The notes under the pieces were generated by a model, which was given only the letters and a program-made list of their open reading frames with translations, was not told where the DNA came from and ran no database searches. A stretch of DNA of 64,000 nucleotides from Xanthomonas hortorum (GTDB lineage Bacteria > Pseudomonadota > Gammaproteobacteria > Xanthomonadales > Xanthomonadaceae): contig NZ_CP101417.1 in NCBI RefSeq assembly GCF_024339125.1, positions 5,343,001 through 5,407,000 of the forward strand. The letters are read 5' to 3'. How positions within the stretch are numbered: position 1 is the stretch's first letter; every line of letters begins with the position of its first letter. Made by a program: the position numbers and the translations under genes. Of this stretch, positions 1-8,078 are shown piece by piece.

Positions 1-447
1 GACATGGCAGCAGCGGTTGTTGCGTTGGCCGCGAGTGCAACGACGCTGCTTTCAATCAGCAGCCACGTGAGACATACCACCACACACGTGCGTGAGTCCG
101 AGCGCGACACCGGCGCGGCCGTCTCCGTTCTCCTGCGCAATACCGCACTCATGCGGGGTAACTCACGTTCTGATGCACAACTTTCATAACTGGTATCGAT
201 GTCCAAGATGGTGCAAGCAAGGCCGTGCCACAGCAGCTCTGGTGCAAGCAACGCATCACTTTGGTGCACGATGACAACGATGCCATTAGCACATCCTCGA
301 TGACGGTTGCACGCGCAACATAACCAAAATTTGACATGTGGTTACACGTGGTTAATGGTTGGGAACGCACCGCAGCTGCCGCAACGGACGCGGCCCGGGA
401 GGGGGCCCCCTGCGATGCATCCGTTCCCCACTCGGAGTTGTCACCGC
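1..447. other. Leader region upstream of the first TonB receptor; no gene seen
   Basis: Short open frames here have no recognisable protein character. The 3' part is AT-richer than its surroundings. It contains TTGACA at 331-336 and TAATGG at 353-358 (16-bp spacing), a possible weak sigma-70 promoter. It also contains TAACCA at 321-326 and two direct copies of TGGTTA at 339-344 and 349-354, which could be regulator half-sites. What lies further left is outside the window. Confidence 0.4.
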
Positions 448-2835
448 ATGAATTGCAAGACCAGTCCACTCGCAGTTGCCGTTGTTCTTGCACTGTCGTT
501 TTCCGCTTCAAGCGCATCCGCGCAGTCACAGGCTCCCACCCAGAAAACCCTCGATACCTTGATCGTGACCGGCACGCGCGTGGCCGATCGCACCGTGGCC
601 GAATCGGCATCGCCGATCGACATCATCTCGCCGCAGGCATTGGAATCGACCGGCACCACCGAGCTGGCTACCGCGCTGTCACGCGCGATCCCCTCGTTGA
701 ATTTCCCGCGCCCGGCCATCTCCGACGGCTCGGACGCGGTGCGCCCCGCGCAGCTGCGCGGCCTGTCGCCCGATCAGGTACTGGTGCTGGTCAACGGCAA
801 GCGTTACCACACCACCGCGCTGATCAATCTCAACGACACCCAGGGCCGCGGTTCGTCGCCGGCCGATCTCAATACCATTCCGATCGCTGCCGTGGAGCGT
901 ATCGAAGTGCTGCGCGACGGTGCGTCGGCGCAATACGGTTCGGACGCCATCGCCGGTGTGATCAACATCGTGCTCAAGGGCAGCGGCGAAGGTGGCAGCA
1001 TCAGCGGCCGCTACGGCAAGTACAGCGCCGGCGACGGCGAGCAGTACCAGCTGTCCGGCGATGCAGGCTTCAGCTTCGCCGGCACCGGCAAGGTGCATCT
1101 GGCCGCGCAGGCCGGGCATTCGGATCAGACCAACCGCGCGCTGCCGTTCCAGGGCCGCGTGGAGCAGCGCTACGGCGACCCGGACATCGACCAGGGCGCG
1201 GTATCGTTCAATGGCGAATACAGCCCCACCGATTACCTCACCTTCTACTCGTTCGGCATGGTCAGCCGTCGCGAAGTGCTGTCCAACGGCTACTTCCGCT
1301 TTGCCGGCGACAACCGCAACCGCCCGGAAATCTATCCGGACGGCTTCCTGCCGCAGATCTACAACGTCAGCAAGGACGTGTCGTGGGTGGGCGGGTTGAA
1401 GACCTCCACCGAAGGCGGTTTGAACATCGATCTGAGCTACAACTACGGCCAGAACAATCTCACCTTCGATGTGCGCAACAGCTTGAACAACAGCCTGGGG
1501 CTGGCCAGCCCCACCGACTTCCACGCAGGCACCCTGGAAGTCACCCAGAACGTGCTCAATGCAGACTTCACCAAGACGCTCGATTGGGGCCTGGCCTACC
1601 CGGTCACGCTGGCCTTCGGTGCGGAATGGCGCGGCGAGAAGTTCAACCAGTCGCCCGGCGATGCGGCGTCCTCGGCCAATGGCGGCATTCCCTCGGCCAA
1701 CGGCTCGCTGATCCCCGGCGCGCAGGTGTTTCCTGGCTTCAAGATCTCCGACTCGGGCTACTACAACCGCAACAGCCACTCCGCCTACGTGGACCTGGAA
1801 GCGGATCTGACCGAAAAGCTGTCCGCCGGTCTGGCCGGGCGCTACGAGAAGTACAGCGACTTCGGCGACACCGCCACCGGCAAGCTGTCGTTGCGTTATG
1901 CCTTCACCGAGAAGGTCGCGCTGCGCGCCACCGCCTCCACCGGCTTCCGCGCGCCGTCGTTGCAGCAGCAGAACTTCCAGTCGATCGCCACGCAGTTCCT
2001 CAACGTGGCTCAGCCCAACGGCACGGTGACGGCGATTCCGTTCGAGATCGGCACCTTCCGTACCGACAATGCCGCAGCGATCGCGCTCGGCGCCGAGCCG
2101 TTGAAGGCCGAGGAATCCAAGAACTACGGCCTGGGCGTGGTGTTGCAGCCGATCGAAAATCTGTACGTCACCGTCGATGCGTATCGCATCGATATCGATG
2201 ACCGCATTGTGCTGTCGGAGAACCTCACCTCGACCGCGGCGCGCAATTATCTGCAGGCCAATGGCTTCCCGGGCATCGGTGGCGGGCGTTACTTCACCAA
2301 TGCGGTCGACACCAAGACCCAGGGCGTGGATGTGGTCGGTACCTATCGCTGGAACCTGGACGGCAGCAGCGTGGAGCTGACCTCCGGCTACAACTACAAC
2401 AAGACCGAAGTGGAGAAGATCGCCGACAACCCGGCAGCGCTGGTGGCGATCGATCCGAACGCGGTGCGCATCGGCCGTGCCGAAATCGGTCGCATTACCG
2501 AAGGCACGCCGCGCGACAAGTTCTTCCTGGGCGGCACCTGGGCACCGGGCAACTGGTCGTTCACCGGCACCGCCACGCGCTGGGGCGAGTTCACCACCTT
2601 CGGCACCAACGCCGGCAGCGACCAGACCTATGCGGCCAAGTGGACGCTGGACCTGGCCGCGTCCTACAAGCTGGACAGCTGGAACTTCACCATCGGCGGC
2701 GACAACGTGCTCAACGAATATCCGGACCGTCAGCAGGCCGGCCTCGGCACGCGCACCTACCTGCCCTACAGCGGTTCCTCGCCGTTCGGCTTCAACGGTG
2801 CGCTGGTGTACGCCAACGTGAGCTACAAGTGGTAA
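448..2835 (+). CDS. TonB-dependent outer-membrane receptor (copy 1 of a tandem pair)
   Basis: This encodes a 795-residue outer-membrane gated channel that would import an unknown ligand using TonB-ExbBD energy. The ATG at 448 gives a clear signal peptide (MNCKTSPLAVAVVLAL..., cleavage near SASAQ). A longer in-frame start at 307 would bury that signal. A TonB-box-like stretch (DTLIVTGTR) near residue 35 is followed by the plug domain with VLRDGASAQYGSDAIAGV near residue 155. The remaining ~600 residues are a beta-barrel ending in the outer-membrane signature aromatic (YANVSYKW). The protein is closely similar along its length to the receptor that follows and to the one at 46316. The substrate cannot be read from the sequence. 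Family sure, ligand unknown. Confidence 0.93.
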   Translation: MNCKTSPLAVAVVLALSFSASSASAQSQAPTQKTLDTLIVTGTRVADRTVAESASPIDIISPQALESTGTTELATALSRAIPSLNFPRPAISDGSDAVRPAQLRGLSPDQVLVLVNGKRYHTTALINLNDTQGRGSSPADLNTIPIAAVERIEVLRDGASAQYGSDAIAGVINIVLKGSGEGGSISGRYGKYSAGDGEQYQLSGDAGFSFAGTGKVHLAAQAGHSDQTNRALPFQGRVEQRYGDPDIDQGAVSFNGEYSPTDYLTFYSFGMVSRREVLSNGYFRFAGDNRNRPEIYPDGFLPQIYNVSKDVSWVGGLKTSTEGGLNIDLSYNYGQNNLTFDVRNSLNNSLGLASPTDFHAGTLEVTQNVLNADFTKTLDWGLAYPVTLAFGAEWRGEKFNQSPGDAASSANGGIPSANGSLIPGAQVFPGFKISDSGYYNRNSHSAYVDLEADLTEKLSAGLAGRYEKYSDFGDTATGKLSLRYAFTEKVALRATASTGFRAPSLQQQNFQSIATQFLNVAQPNGTVTAIPFEIGTFRTDNAAAIALGAEPLKAEESKNYGLGVVLQPIENLYVTVDAYRIDIDDRIVLSENLTSTAARNYLQANGFPGIGGGRYFTNAVDTKTQGVDVVGTYRWNLDGSSVELTSGYNYNKTEVEKIADNPAALVAIDPNAVRIGRAEIGRITEGTPRDKFFLGGTWAPGNWSFTGTATRWGEFTTFGTNAGSDQTYAAKWTLDLAASYKLDSWNFTIGGDNVLNEYPDRQQAGLGTRTYLPYSGSSPFGFNGALVYANVSYKW

Positions 2836-2937
2836 AGCGCTGCGCGCTGGTCGGAAACGGCCAGCGCTTGTCCTGCCTCGCAAAACGCACCACACACCAC
2901 GCAGCGCTGGGGCGCTGCAGGTAACGCCGCAGCATCG

Positions 2938-2969
2938 CTCCCCCTCTCGCATCGATGCGCGAGGGGGAG
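2938..2969. repeat. Inverted repeat between the two tandem receptors
   Basis: CTCCCCCTCTCGCAT (2938-2952) pairs with ATGCGCGAGGGGGAG (2955-2969) with one mismatch, making a long GC-rich hairpin. It is not followed by a run of Ts. It could attenuate read-through between the two receptor genes or protect the 3' end of the first mRNA. A smaller hairpin, GCAGCG/CGCTGC, sits at about 2901-2918. The rest of 2836-3185 shows no gene. Confidence 0.45.
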
Positions 2970-3185
2970 ATCAACGCTCTTCTTCAGCAAGGATGCGCAA
3001 CGCAGCAGCATGGCTGCGTCACTGGCCGACGTCATTGCTGCACACGCCGTCTCCGCCACGCGGAACACATCTGGCGCGCAAGCACGACGGGCCACGCAGT
3101 ACGCAGTCGCATTCCAGTCGCACTCCCCCGAGCAACACGCGCATTTCCTTCCTGCGTCCTTCATCCCCTTTGAGCCTTCATTCCC

Positions 3186-5585
3186 ATGCACACCTCCAAC
3201 GCACTTTCGCTTGCGATTTCGGTCGCACTCACCGTCTGCACGTTCGCCGCCAGTGCGCAGTCGCAATCGACCCAGCCGCAGAAAACCCTGGATACCCTGA
3301 TCGTCACCGGCACACGCGTGAGCGATCGTACGGTGGCCGAATCCGAATCGCCGATCGACATCATCACCGAGCAATCGCTGCAGGCCACCGGCGCCACCGA
3401 TATCGCCAGCGCGCTGGGCAAATTGCTGCCGTCGCTGAACTTCCCGCGCCCGGCGATCTCTGACGGCAACGATGCCGCGCGCCCGGCCACCCTGCGCGGC
3501 CTGTCGCCGGATGCGGTGCTGGTGCTGGTGGATGGCAAGCGCTATCACACCTCGTCGTTGATCAATTACAACCCGTACGTGGGCCGTGGTTCGGCACCGG
3601 CGGATTTGAACTCGCTGCCGATGTCGGCGATCGCGCGCATCGAAGTGCTGCGTGATGGCGCCTCGGCGCAATATGGCTCCGATGCGATCGCCGGCGTGGT
3701 CAACATCGTGCTCAAACATGGCGCCGATACCGGCAGCAATACCGTGTCGATCAACGGCGGTTTCATGGACAAGGGCGATGGCGAGCAGAACGGCATCGAC
3801 GGCTCGGTCGGCATGCCCTTCGGCGGCACCGGCGGCGATACGGCACCGGGCTGGGTGCGGCTGTCCTGGAACTACCAGAACACCATGAGCACCAATCGCG
3901 GCGAGAACACCAACCGCGCCACCACCGTGCCGGGCACGCCCAATCCGGGCGGCGTGCCGTATCAGCGCCATGGCGACCCGGCCTCCAACTTCTATCAGGG
4001 GCTGGCCGCCTTCGGTTACGAGTTCTCGCCGAACCTGGAGCTATACGGCCACCTCAGCATGAGCCGCCGCGAAGTCACCTCCAACGGCTATTACCGCGCG
4101 GCCGACAACACCGCGCGCAATGTGCAGGCGATCTATCCGAACGGCTTCCTGCCGCAGATCTATAACCCCACCAACGATCGCTCAGCGGTGCTGGGCATCA
4201 AGGGCAGCACCGAAAGCGAGTGGAACTGGGACCTGTCGGCCGTTTACGGCAAGAACGACATGACCTTCAACATCCTCAACAGCATCAACACCAATCTGTT
4301 CTGGAGCACCGGCAGCTCGCCAACCAACTTCAATTCCGGCGGTTTCGAAACCGAGCAGGGCACGGTCAATCTGGACGTCAGCAAGGCGTTCGACTGGGGC
4401 CTGGCGTATCCGGTCAATGTGGCCTTCGGCGCCGAGCACCGCCAGGACCGTTACCAGATCAGCGCCGGTTCGCCGGAGTCGTACTTCTTCGACCCCAATA
4501 CCATCAACCCCGACACCGGCGCGCCCTATCCGGGCGGTGCACAGGTGTTCTCGGGGTTGGAGCCGTCGGTGGCCGGCAAGTTCGGCCGCCACAGCAACGC
4601 GGTCTACGCCAACCTGGAAGCGGACATCACCGACAAGCTCTCCGGCGGCATCGCGGGGCGCTATGAAAACTACAGCGACGCCGGCTCCACGCGCTCGGGC
4701 AAGTTGTCGGCACGCTATGCCTTCAGCGATACGTTCTCGCTGCGCGGCACCATCTCAAACGGCTTCCGTGCGCCCTCGCTGGCGCAGCAGAACTATGCCT
4801 CGGTGGTGACGCTGATCCAGGACGGCGAGCTGGTGCAGGTGGGCACCTATCGCACCTCCGATCCGGTTGCCGTGGCGCTGGGCGCACAACCGCTGAGCCC
4901 GGAAAAATCCACCAACTACGGTCTGGGCGGTGTGTGGCAGCCGACCGCCAACTTCACCTCCAGCCTGGACGTCTACCAGATCCGCATCTGGGACCAGATC
5001 CTGTATTCGGACCAGTTGCAGCTGGCGCAGCCGATCGGCCAGGTGGCGGCGGTGCAGTTCTTCGTCAACGGCGCCACCAGCCGCACCCGTGGCGTGGACT
5101 GGATCAACAGCTACCTGGCCGATCTGGGCAACTACGGCAAGCTCAATCTCAGTGCCAGCGCCAACTACAACAAGACCACCATTCTGGAGTTGACCAACCC
5201 CAATTTCGGCCGCGCCAGCCAGGGCCTGCTCACCGACGCCACGCCACGCACCAAGTACATGGCGGCGGCGGACTGGACCTACGGCGGATTCGGGCTCAAT
5301 TTCAACGCCACCCGCTACGGATCGATCAAGCGCATCAGCGACCCGGTCGATGGCAGCCAAGATCAGACCTACGACGCGCGCTGGTTGTTGAATCTGGCCG
5401 CCAGCCAGACCTGGAACGCGTTTACCTTCACCGTGGGCGCCGACAACCTCACCAACCAGTATCCGACCAAGGCACAGTTGAATACCGCCTACGACGACCG
5501 CGCCGGCGGCCTGCAGTACTCGTCGTTGTCGCCATTCGGTTTCAACGGGCGCTACTGGTATGGCCGGGTTACCTACCGGTTCTGA
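3186..5585 (+). CDS. TonB-dependent outer-membrane receptor (copy 2 of a tandem pair)
   Basis: This 799-residue receptor has a signal peptide (MHTSNALSLAISVALTVCTF, cleavage near AASAQ), the box-like DTLIVTGTR, a plug domain with VLRDGASAQYGSDAIAGV and a barrel ending in YGRVTYRF. It matches the preceding receptor almost motif for motif (ESxSPIDII, PSLNFPRPAISDG, LRGLSPD, LVxGKRYHT), so the pair probably arose by tandem duplication. It differs by an extra loop of about 30 residues near residue 230 (rich in N, T, P and G), which suggests a diverged ligand preference. The start is followed directly by a good signal peptide, although the ribosome-binding site is weak. The ligand is unknown. Confidence 0.93.
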   Translation: MHTSNALSLAISVALTVCTFAASAQSQSTQPQKTLDTLIVTGTRVSDRTVAESESPIDIITEQSLQATGATDIASALGKLLPSLNFPRPAISDGNDAARPATLRGLSPDAVLVLVDGKRYHTSSLINYNPYVGRGSAPADLNSLPMSAIARIEVLRDGASAQYGSDAIAGVVNIVLKHGADTGSNTVSINGGFMDKGDGEQNGIDGSVGMPFGGTGGDTAPGWVRLSWNYQNTMSTNRGENTNRATTVPGTPNPGGVPYQRHGDPASNFYQGLAAFGYEFSPNLELYGHLSMSRREVTSNGYYRAADNTARNVQAIYPNGFLPQIYNPTNDRSAVLGIKGSTESEWNWDLSAVYGKNDMTFNILNSINTNLFWSTGSSPTNFNSGGFETEQGTVNLDVSKAFDWGLAYPVNVAFGAEHRQDRYQISAGSPESYFFDPNTINPDTGAPYPGGAQVFSGLEPSVAGKFGRHSNAVYANLEADITDKLSGGIAGRYENYSDAGSTRSGKLSARYAFSDTFSLRGTISNGFRAPSLAQQNYASVVTLIQDGELVQVGTYRTSDPVAVALGAQPLSPEKSTNYGLGGVWQPTANFTSSLDVYQIRIWDQILYSDQLQLAQPIGQVAAVQFFVNGATSRTRGVDWINSYLADLGNYGKLNLSASANYNKTTILELTNPNFGRASQGLLTDATPRTKYMAAADWTYGGFGLNFNATRYGSIKRISDPVDGSQDQTYDARWLLNLAASQTWNAFTFTVGADNLTNQYPTKAQLNTAYDDRAGGLQYSSLSPFGFNGRYWYGRVTYRF

Positions 5586-5606
5586 GTAGCGACGCTTGAT
5601 CGTAAA

Positions 5607-5633
5607 GTGCTGATCGAAAGTTCCGATCAGCAC
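5607..5633. repeat. Hairpin just after the tandem receptors
   Basis: GTGCTGATCG (5607-5616) and CGATCAGCAC (5624-5633) form a perfect 10-bp stem with a 7-nt loop, 22 nt after the receptor stop codon. It probably acts with the following terminator as a 3'-end structure. Confidence 0.6.
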
Positions 5634-5643
5634 ATCTATCACG

Positions 5644-5673
5644 CAAACACCGCCGAGCGATCGGCGGTGTTTG
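5644..5673 (+). terminator. Rho-independent-like terminator of the receptor pair
   Basis: CAAACACCGCCGA (5644-5656) and TCGGCGGTGTTTG (5661-5673) form a perfect 13-bp stem around GCGA. A short T-rich tract (TTTGTCGTTGT) follows. It lies 59 nt after the second receptor gene. Confidence 0.75.
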
Positions 5674-5780
5674 TCGTTGTGGGCATCGCAACATGCAGCG
5701 GCTGTTAGCCATCTGCGGCAATGGCGTTTGTCCCGTTGAACTCCGTATCGACGGCGCACAGTGCGTCGCCAGGAGCGGCC

Positions 5781-5829
5781 AAAAAAAAACTGCACTCACC
5801 GCCTGATAGGCACGGCCGGCAGTGCAGTT
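5781..5829 (-). terminator. Terminator-like hairpin on the minus strand
   Basis: AACTGCACT (5788-5796) pairs with AGTGCAGTT (5821-5829). The plus strand has nine As at 5781-5789, so a minus-strand transcript would end with this stem followed by a run of Us. The nearest upstream minus-strand gene is the P450, whose stop is about 620 nt away. It may end that transcript or an unannotated small RNA. Confidence 0.5.
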
Positions 5830-5858
5830 ACCACCAGCACCCGACCAAGTTGGCAGGT

Positions 5859-5960
5859 GCGATGCCCTCACCGATTGCGGGACCTTACGCGGCATGGATG
5901 CCGCGTAAGAGCCTACATGGACGTACTTGCGGCGTGTCCCGCGAGCGGTGAGGGCATCGC
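5859..5960 (+). repeat. Stem-loop repeat family, copy A
   Basis: The outer arms GCGATGCCCTCACCG (5859-5873) and CGGTGAGGGCATCGC (5946-5960) are complementary. They enclose GCGGGAC/GTCCCGC, a 12-bp inner hairpin CTTACGCGGCAT/ATGCCGCGTAAG (5884-5909) and a conserved unpaired segment starting AGCCTACATGGACGTACTTG. The same architecture recurs at 6092, 41317, 41561 and 62499. Small open frames inside it are by-products of the repeat, not genes. Confidence 0.85.
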
Positions 5961-6091
5961 GCCCCCGACCAGCTCGGCTTGGGAGCATTCAAGCGACACT
6001 GAAGCTCGGATCTGGTTCAGCTTGAGAGGTGATGGAACGGTGCTAGTACTTCGGTTTTAGAGCGGATGATCTGCAGGTTTGCTGCAGGGCC

Positions 6092-6191
6092 CTTGCCCGC
6101 CCACCGTCGCGGGACACGCTGCAAGTACGTCCATGTAAGCTCTTACGCGGCATCCATGCCGCGTAAGGTCCCGCGACGGTGGGCGGGCAAG
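6092..6191 (-). repeat. Stem-loop repeat family, copy B (inverted relative to A)
   Basis: The outer arms (6092-6115 and 6168-6191) are a perfect 24-bp inverted repeat beginning CTTGCCCGCCCACCG. This differs in sequence from copy A but plays the same role. The inner CTTACGCGGCAT hairpin and the ACGTCCATGTAAGCT segment are conserved on the opposite strand. The flank GGACCAGTCGCGATGGTCGG also matches the flanks of copies D and E, so the mobile or amplified unit is about 150 bp. Confidence 0.85.
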
Positions 6192-6396
6192 GACCAGTCG
6201 CGATGGTCGGTGTATACGGTTAAGAGCGGTGCGCGGCAATACGATGAGGGGCGGTTTGATCAGTTCCTTTCGATCCGGGCGAGTCATTGCAATTCCCGAC
6301 ATCACTCCACGCGTCAACGAAGGCGCGTGGGCCAACACGTTACCGTTATCGATACAGCGTCAAAGAGGTTTCGTTGGCTACTCTTGGCCACTCACC

Positions 6397-6447
6397 TCAC
6401 CAGGAGGCGAACAGCGCGTCGACGCCGCGCAAGTTGGCGCGATCGTT
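6397..6447 (-). pseudogene. Stranded C-terminal tail of the P450 gene
   Basis: Directly after the amber codon of the P450 (6448-6450, minus strand), the same frame continues with NDRANLRGVDALFASW and a TGA at 6397-6399. Bacterial class I P450s normally end with a segment of this kind, usually ...W....RG...L. The simplest reading is a TGG-to-TAG change that cut off the last 17 residues. The heme pocket itself is upstream and unaffected. Confidence 0.6.
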
Positions 6448-7590
6448 CTAGCTCAACGCGTCGAGTTGCGGCAGGCGAAGTGCCGGCAGATGCTCGAGCA
6501 ATGCGGCAAGCGCGGCTTCCATTTCGATCAGCGCCAGCCGATTGCCCAGACAGTGGTGGATGCCACCACCGAACGACAGCGCGCGGCCCTGCTGGCGCCG
6601 GATATCCAGCACCTGCGGGTCGGTGAATTGCAGCGTGTCGTGGTTGGCCGCGCCCAGCATCAGATACAACATCGTGCCCTTGGAGACGGCCACCCCATCG
6701 ATCTCGAAATCCTGCAACGCGGTGCGCGTGGCGATCTGCACCGAGCTGTCGTAGCGCAGGCATTCGAGCACTGCATTCGGCATCAGGCTCGGGTTTTCCT
6801 GCAGCAGGCGCAGTTGCTGCGGATGCCGGTGCAAGGCGACCAGCGCATTGCAGATCATGTTGGAGGTGGTTTCGTGGCCGGCGAAAAACAGCAGGATCAC
6901 ATTGGAGACGATCTCCTCATCGCTCAAGCGGCGGCCTTCGTCTTCGGCCTGGATGAAACGCGAAATCAGATCCTCGCCGCCATTGTTGCGACGTTGCTCG
7001 ATCACGGCGTTGAAATAGGTTTCCAGCTGGATGAAGGCAGCGCTGGTGGCCTCCAATTCCACAGGCGTCATCATGGGATCGAAGACTTTTGCCAGCGCGC
7101 TGGTGGCGTGACTCAGCGCGGTGACATCGGCTGCATCGATGTCCAGCATCCGGCAAATGATGGCGATCGGCAGCGGAAACGCGAACTCGGTCAGCAGATC
7201 GCAGTGGCCCTTGGCTTGAAACGTCTCGATCAAGCTGGCGGCGGTGTCGCGGGCGACTTCGCGCATGGAGTCCATCTGCCGCGCACCGAAGGCCTGTGTC
7301 ATCAATCCGCGCAACTGGGTGTGCACTGGCGGGTTGAGCAGCAGAAACATGCGGCTCATGCCCTGGAATAGCGGCATTTGCACCGCTGCCTCGCCGTAGC
7401 GCAGGCGGATGCTTTCCAGATAATCGCGGCCCACCCGGCGATCGCTGAGCAGGCTGTCCACGACCTTGTAGTGGCCGGACATCAGTCGTCTTTCGGCCAC
7501 CTGCACCAGCGGCCCTTCGGCACGCAAGCGTGCGTAGGTAGGATACGGATCGTGCCGAAAGACGGGTGTTGCGAAATCGCTGAGATGCAT
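6448..7590 (-). CDS. Cytochrome P450, probably C-terminally truncated
   Basis: This is a soluble class I P450 (380 residues) that would hydroxylate a small molecule using electrons from a ferredoxin and reductase, neither of which is encoded nearby. Visible motifs are the I-helix oxygen-binding AGHETT (237-242), the K-helix ECLR (276-279) and the heme loop FGGGIHHCLG (340-349) with the cysteine ligand at 347. The ATG at 7590 is followed by the usual N-terminus (DPYPTYARLR). The frame stops at TAG shortly after the heme helix, earlier than the ~400 residues usual for the family. The missing end is still readable downstream in the same frame. The substrate is unknown and the gene stands alone. 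Confidence 0.85.
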   Translation of the reverse strand: MHLSDFATPVFRHDPYPTYARLRAEGPLVQVAERRLMSGHYKVVDSLLSDRRVGRDYLESIRLRYGEAAVQMPLFQGMSRMFLLLNPPVHTQLRGLMTQAFGARQMDSMREVARDTAASLIETFQAKGHCDLLTEFAFPLPIAIICRMLDIDAADVTALSHATSALAKVFDPMMTPVELEATSAAFIQLETYFNAVIEQRRNNGGEDLISRFIQAEDEGRRLSDEEIVSNVILLFFAGHETTSNMICNALVALHRHPQQLRLLQENPSLMPNAVLECLRYDSSVQIATRTALQDFEIDGVAVSKGTMLYLMLGAANHDTLQFTDPQVLDIRRQQGRALSFGGGIHHCLGNRLALIEMEAALAALLEHLPALRLPQLDALS

Positions 7591-8078
7591 GGCCTGGCTC
7601 GTGTGGCGTCACCATCCGCAGATGGGCGATGGGCGATGGGGCGATAAGGACTTGGACCTGATAAAGAACGCAGGCTCTTCAACAGGGAATCGCTGATTGT
7701 CAGAGGCAATTTGTCAGCGGCAATTGACGACCCACATCGCGCACGTGCCTTGCCCAGGCGCGAAGCCTTGTCGTCAAAGTTGATTCCGCGTTGCCTGTCT
7801 GTGCAGTGCATCTCGCTGTCGCACTGGCGCACGCACGCTCATGCAGTCCACATGCCGCGCCCAACGCGTGCATCCGTTTGCATGCATGCGCCACGTGTCG
7901 CATCGCGTTAATCAAGCGCTGTGTACTATGGGCGTCCGGCCAACCGGACCTGCAACGCGGTCCTGTTCCCCTCGCCGGACTCCAGCCATGACCACACAAT
8001 GCCCGCAGGCGATGCCCGGCGCAGTGCCGTTGGCTGGGTCGCCCTCGCTATTCTTGGACAACCTCACAACGGATTGGA
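7591..8078. other. Divergent intergenic region, no gene seen
   Basis: This 488-bp gap separates the P450 (leftwards) from the antiporter (rightwards), so both promoters should lie here. I see a short GATGGGC repeat (about 7623-7642) near the P450 start, but no convincing promoter, RNA gene or terminator. Confidence 0.35.

Noticed and set aside
336..2201. Long plus-strand frame overlapping the first receptor
   Set aside because: Arg/Pro/His-rich out-of-frame shadow; the receptor frame has signal peptide, plug and barrel motifs.
679..2952. Long open frame antisense to the first receptor
   Set aside because: It mirrors the high-GC codon pattern of the receptor, has an Arg/Ala/Gly-rich low-quality composition and no signal or domain. 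The same holds for long antisense frames over the other large genes (46112-48757, 53498-55867, 56483-58195, 28396-30321).
5721..6060. Small proteins containing MDVLAACP or WTYLRRVP sequences
   Set aside because: They arise from the stem-loop repeat and recur with every copy; there is no sign of protein-level selection.
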